Shown here: piece after piece, positions 23,927 to 36,700 of the stretch
Layout: every line of letters begins with the position of its first letter
Numbering within the stretch: position 1 is the stretch's first letter
NCBI GenBank assembly: GCA_973895155.1
Contig: OZ316895.1
Coordinates: forward strand, 18,972,001-19,036,000
DNA length: 64,000 nt
From: Marsupella aquatica
Taxonomy: Eukaryota; Marchantiophyta
Reading direction: 5' to 3'
Notes under the pieces: model-generated
What the model saw: only the letters and a program-made list of their open reading frames with translations
Databases searched by the model: none
What the model was told of the DNA's origin: nothing
Program-made: the position numbers and the translations under genes

Positions 23927-24269
23927 TGTTGAGCATAGACGATCCTTATAACGGTAAGCACATGACATATCCAACGCGCAAGTAGTCGACACAAGAGATA
24001 CGTGGTTCACCTCCTCAAGGCTACGTCCACGGGAACACACAAGAGAGCTTTACTGAACTCTAAGCCCGTCGGCCATACCAAGTCTCCACAATGTAAGCTC
24101 TCCTCATCTCTCACGTGGCTCCATAACAATGAGTCTAAGTTCCACTTATCCTAGCAAACACTGCTTGTCATATAGTGTGCATCCTAGTTAACCTAATTAT
24201 GTCTCCAACTATGGTTAGCCTAACTACGGTTACATGTCGTAACCCTAGACCTTGAGTAAATACCTAACA
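23927..24269 (-). repeat. 5' LTR of the copia element (343 bp)
   Basis: On the minus strand it begins TGTTAGGTATTTACTC and ends GCTCAACA, followed after two bases by the primer site. No second LTR copy remains in the window. Confidence 0.85.
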
Positions 24270-24289
24270 CTATTGTCTTTCCATAGCAA

Positions 24290-25542
24290 CATAGCCAAGG
24301 GGTGCCTAGGACAGTTGAAGGTATGGATCAGGCAAGTGATGGACAGTTGGGGCAAAGGATCCAGACACATACCAATGAACTGCGTCTCCCTTTGCATCAC
24401 CCATTGAGGATTAGACGTCATGACTCCAAGTTGTGGAATAGAGAGGTGCTTAGAGCAGGCTGGGGCATAAATGCCCGAATGAGATATCCCTGCACAGAGT
24501 GTCAAGGATACCACTAGATGACCCTAAACCAAGTGCATTCTCATCTTCAAAGGCATGGAAGACATCCAATCCGCAGTGTGTGGAATGTGCTAGAGGAAGA
24601 GGATTCATCAGATGAGGAATGGAGAGCAGATTTTGAAAATGTGAATACTACAAGGCACTCTACATTCTTTCATAACGTCACTGGTCATGCAAGGCAACAA
24701 TGCCAAAGATGAGTATGTTCCACAAGGAGGTTCCGAGACTTCTAATGAGGACGGGGCAGATGTTCCCAGGATGGTTTCAGATATTTTTCAAGACCTGGAT
24801 GCACTTTATGACGATGCAGAGGCACAGGGCAACGCAAAACCAGACATGCATGGTGTAGGTCCTACAGACCAAGAAGAGTTTGACATTGGAGAAGGAGCTA
24901 GAGATCGATGATGGTCAATTCTTGGGAATTGGGGCCGACTTGGAGGAAGCTACATCCCCATTGTATGGTGGTGCAAACTGCTCCAAACTAGGATTTATAG
25001 TGATGTTCCTCAATATATGTGGATGTCATTGTGTGCCCAACATATGTGTAACAGAGTTGTTGATGTTCCTACAAAGGACAATACTACCCGCTGGAAACAT
25101 TGTTCCTAAGAACATGTATGAGACAAAGAAGCTGATGAGCAAACTTGGTTTGAATTATGTGTCTATCCATGCATGCCCAGATGGCCATGTACTTTTCAAA
25201 AAAGAATATGTTGATTGCCTATCCTGCCCTTAATGCGGAAAGCATAGATATAAGAACTTTGGGAAGTCAACTCAACTTGCTAAGGTCTTGCGGCATTTCC
25301 CTCTCATTCCAAGATTGCAGTGCCTCTATAGGTGTCCATCCATTTCTAAGATGATGACTTGGACCTCTGATCACAAGAGTACAGATGGTTTGCAACGTCA
25401 CGTTGGAGATCCAACCATTGGAAGTACATAGATGAGAAGTGGCCGGACTTTGCAGCAGAGAGCAGAAATGTGAGGTTTGGTCTAAGTCTTGACGGTGCTA
25501 ATCCTTTTGGAGACAAGAACAATGTGTATTCTTGCTGGCCAG
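24290..25542 (+). pseudogene. CACTA (En/Spm) TNP2-like transposase, N-terminal half, truncated
   Basis: Recognisable TNP2 stretches in order: a zinc-binding start YPCTECQGYH (about 24490), an acidic segment with EEEDSSDEEWRADFE, then PAGNIVPKNMYETKKLMSKLGLNY (cut into shorter blocks here: about 25090-25150), SIHACPDGHVLFKKEY, DCLSCP..CGKHRYKNFG, KVLRHFPLIPRLQ, CPSISKMMTW and, near 25470, RFGLSLDGANPFGDKN. This is the Transposase_21 family core leading to its first catalytic Asp. The reading is broken by frameshifts and ends at 25542, where a 136-bp repeat begins in mid-domain. The normal protein continues several hundred residues more. It is dead. Confidence 0.8.
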
Positions 25543-26147
25543 TGTCGTGCGCATACACATCGCTACACAACATACATCGCTTGTCACATACATCCAGACA
25601 TAGTCACACTGCCACATCACAAACACAAGAGAATGGAATACAAGTGGAACTCATGTCCACACATGTCCAAAACCCACAATAATCTCCTCAACAATCGGAA
25701 CAACGATCGACGCCAACAATACGTACTCAATCCCGTCCAATCCGATCACACACATATGTCGAGCCAACGCACCTTGCACTCAAGGAATCCACACTACATA
25801 GAGAGAGCTCTCAGCCACCATAGCCACCACACAAGCTCCCATCTCCAAGGCTCAACATTGAAAGATGACCTTTCAATGCCTCACAAGAGAGAAGTACCCT
25901 CTCACACAAACCTAACGGAACCTTATCGGCTCATATAGCACACATACCAAACATACGGATTTAGATAATTAGTACAATACACTCTAACACTACCTAGAAT
26001 GGTGTGATAGTTGTCGTGCGCATACACATCGCTACACAACATACATTGCTTGTCACATACATCCAGACATAGTCACACTGCCACATCACAAACACAAGAG
26101 AATGGAATACAAGTGGAACTCATGTCCACACATGTCCAAAACCCACA
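25543..26147 (-). mobile_element. 136-bp direct repeats around 333 bp (TRIM-like or partial LTR element)
   Basis: 25543-25678 and 26012-26147 are almost identical (I see one difference). On the minus strand each begins TGTGGGTTTTGG and ends GCGCACGACA. Purine-rich tracts stand before both copies on that strand (GAGGAGATTAT and AGCTAGGGGGGCGAT). No matching target duplication is visible and the right flank is not TNP2 sequence. This may therefore be the end of a larger LTR element rather than a complete TRIM. Confidence 0.5.
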
Positions 26148-28186
26148 ATCGCCCCCCTAGCTGGGAGTAAGATCCCCTAACTCTAGCTAGCCATGAGTTC
26201 TACAAGGTTGATATACATCTTTTCAGGTGTGAAGATCAGGAGGCCGGGTGCAAGTGAGCCCCATCGATCACCTACCTGCAATTCATATCTTCCAAGAGAA
26301 CACAAATGATAACTAGTCGGCTTCACCGACACTGAGGACACAACCATGATCCACTAGGAATCACCTGCAATGGTGGTGTCAAACATGACATGTGCCATCC
26401 TCTAGAACACTTATCACAAATCAACATAGTAATTGCTCCCTGAGCAGATCCACACAACATACATTTCAAGTGTAATAGAGTACATTAGTTAGAAATGATA
26501 GAAAAATTATAAATTTTGAACTTTTTCTAAGTCAATGGTGCATAGTTACTTTTTGTAATAATTTAGATCAACTGAACACTTTACCTAATGTCATGCTACA
26601 CCGGAGACTACTTCCTGTTCTGGATATTGAACGACAGCGGAAGTCTTTACCTTTCTATCGGATAACACTCAAGACATGGATATAATTCAAGAAGCTATGC
26701 AAGAGAATACCTACACAAGAGTTCAGCAACCAGATCAGACGGCACTACTCCAACAAGATTAGCTCTACTGCGATCATAGTTAAGTTATATAGATCTACGC
26801 AATTTTAGTTAAATACTTAAAGTAGTCAGAAAAGTCTCATACTTTTTCAGGAAACAGACATGTGATTTGAAAGTTAAAAATATTTTTGTTTTGTTGTTTT
26901 ATGCTTAGACGCGAAAGCGCTAATGCGCTTATGCGCCCATGCTCTTATACACGCATGCGCCCAGCACTTAGAACATTTTTTGTTTTTTTTGTTTTCTGTA
27001 ATCTTTTTAATACTTTTACCTATTTTATTGAGGGACTTAGGCACCTCAGAAAAGTCTCATATTTTGCTAGCATGAAGAATATACATCAGAGACCACTTCA
27101 GCAAAGTCTCACCTTTTTATGACTTTTAGTTTAGAAACTAAAATTTGGATAAAACCCCTATTTATTAGTTTTACCATAATTTCACTTTTACAATAGTTAA
27201 CACCTGAAATATCTTTTAGTTAGCTTTTCATTCCAGGAACATTCCACTGAACCTTAGGTACTTCTGTAGTACGATTTTATTACTTTACTTTTACCCATGA
27301 CCCTTGAGATAAGAAAGGGCATGTCCTTTCATTATCTCTTTTCCCGTTGATTCCTGCTAGCCTATAGATAGTAGTTCTCATGTCATTTCTGGTGTGAAGA
27401 AATTTCATGAGCGCTCAGTTGCAAGATTACAACTTTGTTACCTCCATTTGTAGCAAACACTCTATGTTGTTGATGAGTACTTAATACAAAGGATTTCTTC
27501 CCCTTCCTTGTGTTTGAATGTTGAAATTTCAGACCAGAGAAGTAAAACTTTGTGATTGATGAATCTTTTGAATGTGTGGAGATAGATTCCTTAATTGGTG
27601 AAGGCTATACATTCTTGAGTTCTTGATGCATATGTTTTTGGCATAACATTGCTTGTGCACGAGGTGCAAAGAATATTATCACCAAATTACCTGTGACTTT
27701 AAGTTGTTGATGATGGTGCTTGATATTTGTGACACAAAGTACCGATTGGATGCTGAAGTGATTGGTTGTTAATCTTAATTTAGTACCTCGGAAGGAAAGG
27801 TTGAGATGTGTAGACGGCACCCTAACAACCATCCCAGTAAAGTATTCAATTCCAGAAATATTCTTACAAGTTCAATACCTTAAATCATCTCAAATTAAGT
27901 TATGTTGAGAAGTTACCTTGGTATTTTCCAGACTCCCTCACCATACCTCAAGATTTTATTGTGTTTTGTTAATTGTTTCCATTTTGTTATTTTATTTACA
28001 ATGTTAAGCAAACATTCAAAACTATGTCTTGCTGAGCAACCATAGTAAAAGGCTCACCTTTGTGTTTTTGTTACTTAAGTCATTCAAAAGTGCTAAATCA
28101 TAGAAAATCATTCCTTACATGTTCTTCCATGGGAACGAATACTGAGTTTTGGATCTTAAATGTTTATTTATGTCCCTAGTGTGATA
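26148..28186. other. Gene-free stretch, probably LTR or internal non-coding retroelement sequence
   Basis: No gene supported. The part next to 26147 looks like the 3' end of an LTR-element interior on the minus strand because of the purine tract. The part next to 28187 follows the integrase stop of the DNMT-bearing Ty3 element and may hold its 3' LTR. I could not find a second copy to prove it. Confidence 0.35.
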
Positions 28187-31100
28187 CTACATCAAGCCAG
28201 CACGAACATGTGCCAAGCTTGGACCTACTGTGCCATCAATGTTGGGAAGGTGACATGGTGCACAGTTGCGCACATGATCCTTCCAAACCATACCATCGCG
28301 TCCCTCTAACATCAGGACACCAGAAAGCAACACTTCACGCACATGTAAGATTGTCCGGCCTGCGGTCACATCAAGTGTTGTGGGTGTTGTCTGTTGCAAA
28401 TAAACATAATCACTAGGATGAAATCGACGAATGCTTGCACGGTAACCTCCTCCACGAATAGTGGCATACCTCAAAGTATCACGATGTTGGGCAATGGCAA
28501 GGTTGTCAAAAGCCATGGGCATCACTCTCTGAAATACCCGTGCTCTCTCTGAACACACCTTGACCCAAACATCAGGATTATCCAAGTTCACAACTGGTGC
28601 AGCATCACGACAAATAGCTGCTGGCAAATCTAACTCTCTACCATAGAGCAAAAAGTAAGGTGAGAAGGATGCAAGTGATGCTTGCCGACTGAAACGGTAG
28701 CCCATAGCTAACCAAGGTAGCTGGAGATCCCAATCTCCCAGATGACCAACCTTCAAGCCATACTTACGCAATCCATCTCAGCTAATCCATCTGTCTCAGG
28801 ATGATCACGAGAGGTAGTACGATGATCAATCAGAGCTTGTTCACACAAACTCTCAAACTCTCCACGGAACTCAGTTCCCTGATCAGTCAACACCTCAACT
28901 GGTGCTCCAAAATGACTGAGTACACGGTCCAAAAATGTAGCAGCAACTTCTCCACTGGCTTTATCTGGCAACGCCACTAGCTCAATCCACTTGGAGAAGT
29001 GCTCCACCATGACCAAAACATACCGATTATGACGTTGGGTAAGAGGTAATGGACCAGAAAAATCCAAACTCCAACGATATCCCAAACCATGATCGGTAAC
29101 AGGTGCACTTGGGGAGTGGGAGCATTAAATGATGCTCTCACTCTATCACATACCACACACTTCGCTATCAACTGCTGGACATGAGTGTGCATACCACGCC
29201 ACCAATACTGTGTCTGTAGCAAGCTGTAAGTGCGCTTCACACCAAAGTGACCCAACTCCTCGTGCGTATGTCGCACCAAATGTACTCGTTGTGATGGTTT
29301 TGGTACCAGCAACACCATACCATCATGCAGTACTCTTAGAAGATGGTTTCCTTCCCACCGAAACCTCTTGGCTCTTTGCAGAACCCTGTCACGCTCCTTG
29401 GCATCAACACTGCCAACAATAGAACCACTGCGCAAATATTCCAACACCCTCACATCATTGTGAATATCTTGTTGTCAAAAGTTACCTCACCAACATCCAC
29501 ATCTGAAGACTCATCATCCACTCCATCCAATGAGGTAGAGTCCACAGATCCACTGTATGCTGGCACCCAACAAAGAAAGGCAGATGCATGCCATCCTGGC
29601 ACCATCTCCTTATCTGACTCATCATGCCATCTGGCTCTAGTCTCATCCTACTGACTGGTACATGGATTGCAGCTTAATCCATCTGCATCCAAGTTCACTT
29701 TTCCAGGCCTGTGCACCACCTGGAAATCATACTCCTGTAACAACAATGCCCATCGTGCAAGCTTCCATGTAAGCTTGTCAGACTCCATTAACCACTTAAG
29801 AGGCTAATGATCAGTGATCAAGGTGAAGGGGTTACCAAACAAGTAGCAACAAAAGTGTGCAACAGCCCACACTGCTGCCAAACACTCTCCCTCATAAGAG
29901 GTATACTTAGCCTCTGTTAAATTGTTTGATCTACTAGCATAAGCCACAACAAACTCATTCCCCTCATCATCCTTCTGAGTCAGCAATGCTCCAAGTCCTA
30001 CTCCACTCCAATCAGTGTGTAGCTGAAATGGTCTGCCTGAAATGGGTCTTCTCAAAATAGGGGATGATGCCAACCTTTGCTTCAACTCCTGAAAGGCATG
30101 CTCCTGGTCATCACCCCAAATCCATTCCTGATCCAACTTAGTGAGTATGGTCAAAGGTTTAGCAAGCTGGCTAAATCCTTTAACATACCTCCTGTAATAG
30201 CTCGCCAATCCCAATTCGCATGAACTCTATTCACATCAGTAGGACAAGGAATCTGTGTAATGGCATCCACTTTAGTTTGCTGTACACCCAATCCCCCTGG
30301 GTATATAGTGTGGCCCAAATACTCAATCTGGTCTTGGAAGAACTTACACTTGCTAGGATGGAGCTTCAACCCATGTGCTCTCAATCTCTCCAACACAATC
30401 TGCAAGTGTTGCTAATGTTCTTCCATAGTAGAAGAATAGACCAAAATATCATCAATATAACATCTGACAAAATCCAAACCTGCAAGGATTCGATCCATGA
30501 CTCTCTAGAACTCAGCTGCCAGTGCATTCTTCAACCCAAATGGTAAGAATAACCACTGATACAAATGATCTTTGCCATAAGAATCAATCCCCCTAAATGC
30601 TGTCTTGGACCTATCAGCATGCCTAATTGGAAGCTGATGGTACCCTGCCCTCAGATCCAATGAACTGAAAACCTTTGCATGCCCCACAACATCAAAGATC
30701 TCCTCAGGTGTGGGCATGGCATATCTATCAGATTTTGTCTAGCGATTAATGAGTCTGTAATCACCACACATGTGCCTATCTGTGTAATTGCCATGCACAT
30801 CCTTCTTGGCTGGCATCACTGTGGCAGATGCATACTCCCCATACAAAATCTCCACCAATCCAGCCTCCAACAAATTTTGAGTTTTGCTTTGAATCAGAGC
30901 TCTCTCCATGTCACTGTAACGGTATGGCCTACGAAAGATTGGCGCATCACTAGCCAATTCAATCTGAATACCAGGACCCTTTAATGTCCCCAAATCCTTC
31001 ATGCTAAATGCAAAACAATTCTAGTAACTCTTCAGGAATCGATGCATGCAATGTCTCTCCTCCCCTGTCAACTTAGGGCCAAGCTGTGGTTCCCAACTCT

Positions 31101-31398
31101 CCACCAAATCCCTAATATCTCTTTGTAGGGTAGAAGAGATAGCCGATGATTGCTATTTAGCAGTAGATTGAGCAGTCCCTTCCTGCTCAACAATCTGTCC
31201 AGCCTTGGCCAATCCTACCATAGGTCCATGGACTGTCTGCTCGCCCCCAACTGTGGTCAGTACTGTCTCAGTGGACCGCAAGCTCACCAAGGGACAATCA
31301 ATAATTCCAGCAGAGCGCATCCGCAATTGTTCAACTACTCCCAAGCTGATAATCCAAGTCAAACAATTCAGATCCATTGTTTGACCAAGAACCTGGAG
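28187..31398 (-). pseudogene. Ty3 polyprotein, 3' part: DNMT end, RT, RNase H, integrase
   Basis: From right to left: the last DNMT motif (LGQTMDLNCLTW, about 31380), a linker, RT (FRRPYRYSDMERA, SSLDLRAGYHQLPI, LFLPFGLKNA and the active site CYIDDILVYS near 30450), RNase H (LHTDWSGVGLGA, YEGECLAAVWA, LITDH), and integrase (zinc finger H..H...CVVCDRV; SLDFSGPLPLT, VLTDQGTEFRGEF and HPETDGLAE as the D,D,E). A C-terminal domain follows (LMLEGRDGMVWKDH). DNMT and RT share one reading frame, so the methyltransferase was part of the polyprotein. Damage: TAG at 31153, 31021, 30739, 30505, 30412, 29804 and 29648, with frameshifts near 30200 and 28780. It would reverse-transcribe and integrate the element; dead here. 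Confidence 0.88.
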
Positions 31399-31402
31399 CC
31401 GC

Positions 31403-34024
31403 TGTCCGGGGACCAGTTTAAAGCGGTATAAAAGTAGACTTTTTAATACTTTTAGGGACTTGGATTTTACATAGTATTTTCTTAAGTTGGTTTAATCTTT
31501 CTTAATCCTAATCAGTTTCCATTTTAAATACAAAATTACACTAAGCTATTTTAACTTAAAACACTAAATTTCTACTTACATCTAAATTCGATGCATCACT
31601 CACATTTCCATAACAATTAAACATTTTTACCACAAGAGCATTTCATCATTTCGATCACATAAAATAATCCAAACTCAACTTTTTATTTCAATCATTTTCA
31701 AAAATATGAAGTTTGGTTCGGGTTTACAAAAGTGTTTTTCGGTGGCTCATCTCCTAACTCAGGTTTCTCCACTAAACTCAGCTCAATCATCAGGTCAGGT
31801 CTCGGCCTCAACCTCATCAATGGTTTCCCCCAAACATGTTGGACACAATTTTAGTCTCCGCCGAGCTTCCTTCACGTCGTCGCTCCTCTTACACTCTTCT
31901 TCTTGGCTCTTCTTCCTTCTCTCTTCAAGTTTCCAGTCCCATAGCAAAAAAAACTTACGTCCGCTATCCTCATACCCCATGGCAGCGGATTGTCCCTAAT
32001 TTAAAAATGATTTCTATCACCGGATTCCACTCACTAAATGAATGCAAGTCAATCAACTTACAATCCTCTTTAAAATTCCACAACATCAGATGTAAAGATT
32101 TACAAGTAACCCACACTTCCAGCTAAAACGTTTTTAGTTAATCTCATGGAAAATCACTCCTTCTTCATGGTCCATGATAATTAAATTTAATCCATTGCTT
32201 CAGGTCTCCATTCTTAAACATTTCATCGTACAGTCTTCATTGTTTTCCGTTCGCCCTTGCCTCTTGTTCCTGCTATCCACTCAGTCACTTGTCATTTCTT
32301 TTCGGGTTTTGCTTGAAAGCTCTCTCTCTCTTGTCAGTTTATTGTCTCTTTACTTCCTTATTCTGGCTCTCGTTCTTTTTGTCCATATGCTCCGCTTCTT
32401 TCGTTCAAACTTTGGGTTTTTGATAATCTCAATCTCGTCTCTCATCACCTTTTGCCTTCGCTTCTTTGCGTTTAATCTTCTAGCCTCTGATCCTTAGCCT
32501 CAGATGAACACTTCAACACGATCATTGCCTCCTGTCACCAGATCTCTTATTGTGGATGAACGTCTTTCTTTTTCTCAGATCACCACAACACCGTCAACTC
32601 TTACTTCAATCTCTCCTTCCTGAAATTCAATAGCGCGCTCGGCCTCTTCCTGGGATTCTCAATCTGACATGTTCTTGCAAAAATTCCTCAAAACAATAAC
32701 AATGAAAACCATGCCTCTCCAATTCTTTCTCTGTTTCAACATTTCCCCAGCTTCACCTTGTTTACCCGAAAACTCAGTTCTCCACAATAACATCATCGTT
32801 TCTTGAGCTTCCCCTCTTCTGTATATAGCTTTCTCTTCTTTGTTTTTCATCCTATAATGTTCATCGGTCTTCTGAGCTTGCTTTCGAAATCTCTTCTTTC
32901 TGAAAATCCCAAAGCTTCAACAACATCTCCTCAGCCGATCCCTCCTTTCCATCTATTAGCACCTGGCTTGTTCTTGTCTCTCCTCACAAAGAAAACTCAT
33001 CATCGTAACATTCCTCCAAAGACGAGATCCACAACATCCATAACACTCTGCTTAAAAATGGTTGTCTTCCATTCCTCTCCCCTCGAACCTGCTTAGCGCT
33101 CTCAAAGTCTCTCCCTTGTTTTGCTTCTGAACTCCTCTCTAACCTCTGCGCCTTGCTTCGCTATCTCTCTACTTATAATTCTGATTCTCCAAGTCGCTTT
33201 CCCCTTTCGGTGCTCCTCCGACTAGTCTGCATTGCACTTCAATTCACTCTAATCGAATGTCCTCTCGCCCGCCATCGCCAGAAATCCTTGTTCTCCTCTT
33301 TTTCATAAAACTTCTGATCTTCCCCGTCACGAACCCCTTTTGTGCACGCTACATAAATCACATGCTTTTATTGCCAGCACCATCTCATCGCCGAATCTCA
33401 TCACCATCTCCTCTATTCTTATCAAATCGCACCTATTCAAAAGAAAATTTGCCCCCACTCCTCGTTCTTCATCGCTTAGAATACAGTCAAGATGAGAATT
33501 GCCTGTCCTCCGTCGCCTTTCCAAAAATCCTCAAATCTTCATCCATACACTCCCATATTCCAACCGTTTTTCTTCTATCACACCCGAAACTCCGACGCAC
33601 GCCTCAGCCTTCGTCCGAAAAATTTTAAAAACCTCAACATTCAACGAACATCATCCTCGGCTGAATCTCACCCTATCACCCCGAGTACTCTAGCGCGCAC
33701 CACACCCCCGAGAATTTTTCTAACTGCCCCTTATTCCTTTGGCCATTTCTTCCTCCTTATTCACTTCCATTCCCCATCCGCGCGTCAACTCAAACTGCCC
33801 CTTATGCCCGAGCGCACACAAGCCTCCACGTGTCATCTTCTCACAATTCTGTCATTAAAGCCCTTTTTAGCCTTGGCAAAACTGGTTTCTCTATTTTTCT
33901 TTTGTCTTATTACTGTTTTCCTACCACAACAAAAATCTCACCCAAATTGCATTCCTTCATCAAATACCTCCAACTCAAAAATAAGGCCTTCACTTCCCCT
34001 CCTCTATTTTCCATCCCGACGACA
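31403..34024 (-). repeat. 3' LTR of the young Ty3 element (2622 bp)
   Basis: Bounded by TG..CA and the CCGC duplication on its outer side and by the polypurine tract on its inner side. Pyrimidine-rich on the plus strand. Open frames within it recur in the 5' LTR fragment and are not genes. Confidence 0.9.
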
Positions 34025-34550
34025 TTCACCCCCACCAAACCTGTGTAGCCTCCGGCCTACACCACCATCATCATCGGAGTTTCATCTCAATCAATATAAT
34101 CCATGAGCCTGAGTGAGCTGAGCTGAGCTGAGCTGAGCTGAATAGAGTAGTGTAAACCTCAAGTCGAGCAATGATCAACCTGAATTAATCTCCCCTCACC
34201 AATAATGGTACTCCCAAATGAATCTATAAAAATGAGCAAAAATAAACCCTAATATGATAACATAAGCCTAAGTCTACATTTTCTCATGAATTCTAAAGGT
34301 GAAAACATTCTTTCACCAAAACTCATATCATAGGAAAACTCTAAAACCAAAATTTTGAATTCAATTAAGTTCCTTAACTCTCAACTAGACTATCATATGA
34401 ATAAATTTCTAATTTTATCTTTCTTTCCTACTCTCAATTTCAAAACCAGATTCCTATAAACAAGATAAACAAGACAAACAAGACTCAAAAATTCATCTCT
34501 CTTCGTCACGAATGTCACTCTCTTGAACTGCATCTTCACCATGTTCGCCA
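34025..34550 (-). other. 3' untranslated region and polypurine tract of the young Ty3 element
   Basis: Non-coding. It contains the polypurine tract at about 34025-34040 and a short AGCTG microsatellite (GAGCTGAGCTGAGCTGAGCT) at about 34110-34140. Confidence 0.7.
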
Positions 34551-36700
34551 TCAGAATTCTCCAAGGTGTCCTCCAATTCCTGCTGCCTTCGCTTGAAAAT
34601 CTTCACTCCTCTTGCCGGCATATCTTCCATGATGTTCCGTCCCGTCGAGTTCTCGAATGGAGTAAGTGGCATTGGGATGAACTCTCGTCACCACAAACGG
34701 TCCTTGCCACCTCTGCGCAAACTTCTTCTCCGTAGAATGCTGATTCTCAAGGTTGCTCTCATAAATAAGCACCCAATCACCCTCCTCAATTGCTCGTGGT
34801 CGAATTCGATGTTTCCGGTCGATGTAGTCCTTGTTCTTCATGCGCACCACCCTCATTTTCTCTAACGCCTCTCGAACCTTCTCAGGTGTCTGATTCAAAT
34901 GGTCGATCTTGGTAGCAAGTAACTCCTCACGACTGACATGGTCTCTCCATCCAATCGTTCTCCAGCTCTTCACGTCCTCCTCAATCGGCATCAAGGGCAA
35001 ATGTCCCATCATCAACTCAGCTGGCGCATATCCTGTGACTGAACTACACGTCAATCTGTCCGCCATCAAGGCGAGTGGTAAATAGTCTGGCCACTCTCTG
35101 AATCTCCCTCGACATGACTTAACAAGTGCATTAACAATCGGTGGGTGCCCTCTCTCACTCTTCCCATTCCCCTTTGGGTTATACGCACAAGTAAGACTCA
35201 ATCTAATATGGAACTTCCTAAAAAAAAGATCGGCTTCCTCCATGTTGAGTGCTCTCCTGTCAGCTCTCAACCGATCAAAACATCTGTGCCTCGCTATCAT
35301 ATCTTCCAAAATAAACCTACAAATAAATTCAGTCTTATTCAATGGTAACGCTCGACCCTCGACATAAGATGACAACTCTTCTCTCGACAAAACCAAAAAC
35401 TTTAAACCTCTAACCCCTCTCGGCATATAAACAACATCTAGGACCCATTGTAACCTCATCGCCAAAGGATAAGTAGGACAAAGACCATCTCGATGCTTGA
35501 CTTTTGAATAATATTGACAAACCGGACAACTCTCAACATACTCTCGAACCTCTGTATAACAACTTGGCCACCAATATAAGCCCTTGACCCTCTCATATGT
35601 TGCTTGGACCCCTCTATGTCCTGCTGACTCATCGTCATGACTCTCTGTCAAGACTCTCAACTTAGACTCATTATCACCAATGACCCTTAATGGAATTCCT
35701 CCTCGTGTCTTGGGTCGCCTCCATAGAAGTCCTTCTCGTAGTAAGTATCCAAAAGCCTTCCTCCGGATTCTCTCAAATTTGTCTCGTGTCCATTCAGCTC
35801 TTCTCTCCAGTGTGCTCAAATATCTCCCAAGAGTAAGTAGCTCGCCTGAGTAAAGCTCCTCCTTAAATTCTACCTTCTCAACCTCCAATGTCTCCGTACT
35901 ATGTACACCTGCACTCTCCTCCTCTCCAAAACCATCCTCAAATCTTGCTCTCGAAAGCATATCCGCAACAGGATTATCTTTCCCTACAATGTGTCTCAAC
36001 TCCGGGTTAATCATCCGAATAAATGCAATCCATCTCAGCATCGCAATGTCTAGCGTATCACAGTTCGCAATCATCCCCAAAAGTGGCTGACAATCCGTCT
36101 CAAGTATCACATATGCCCCTATCAGGTAATCCTTCTCCTGACGAAGTGATGACTTAGCTCCCCACAACTCTCTTTTAATCTGTGGGTATCGCCTCTGTCG
36201 CTCTGTAAAAATCTTCGCCCCAAAACGTGTAGCAAACCGTTGGCCTTCTCCATCATCCTGTCCAACAGCCCACCCAGTAGCTGTGGGACTCGAGTCAACC
36301 GTGACAATGATCGGCCTCCCGCAAGTGTAGTCCAACGGTCGTAATACAGGCGGGCTCAGCAAAGCTTTCTTCAATCTCATCATCGCCTCCGTGTGTCTTT
36401 CTGTCCAGACAAACCTGCGCCCTTTTCTCAACAACTCATACAAAGGCTCAACGGTATGGGCAAAATGAGGAATCCAAATACGATAAAATATACAAGCTCC
36501 TAAAAATCTCCTAACCTCTGTAGGCGAAGTACAATCTCCTAATTTACTAATAGCATTAACTTTTTCTACACTAGGACTTTGCCCATAAGAACCACAATGT
36601 TGTCCCACTACCATTACTTCTTTTAACCCAAATGCAGATTTCTCTCCTGAAAGCGTTACTCTAGCCTCTATCATGCGCTGCAAAATTGCCTCAACATCCT
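34551..36700 (-). CDS. Ty3 pol, 5'-truncated: end of RT, RNase H, integrase (about 710 aa open)
   Basis: A long uninterrupted frame. It begins inside RT (VEAILQRM at the 5' LTR junction), then LGACIFYRIWIPHFA of the RT thumb, RNase H (IVTVDSSPTATGWAV, IKRELWGA, ILETDCQPLLGM) and the tail motif VGKDNPVADMLSRAR. Integrase follows with its zinc finger (H...H, CPVCQYY) and core Asp/Asp/Glu in WVLDVVYMP, RLRADRRALN and NPKGNGKSERG. It ends with a basic region (RWQGPFVVTRVHPN) and stops TGA at 34551. No typical chromodomain is visible. The ATG at 36683 is internal, not a true start. No in-frame TAG occurs in about 710 codons, unlike the older elements. It lacks the RT active site and so is not autonomous. 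Confidence 0.9.

Larger units (their letters stand above)
18806..24269 (-). mobile_element. Ty1/copia retrotransposon, truncated in RT
   Basis: Read on the minus strand: 5' LTR 24269-23927, primer binding site at 23924-23913, a leader of about 1.9 kb, then gag, integrase and the beginning of RT, ending abruptly near 18806 where it joins the decayed gag-like element. No 3' LTR is present. The gag is interrupted by a MITE at 21305-21504. The order gag-integrase-RT defines Ty1/copia. Confidence 0.88.

Noticed and set aside
33257-34106. Open frames of 123-204 aa, recurring at 36845-37798
   Set aside because: They lie in the two LTR copies of the young Ty3 element and their repetition reflects the LTR, not gene conservation.
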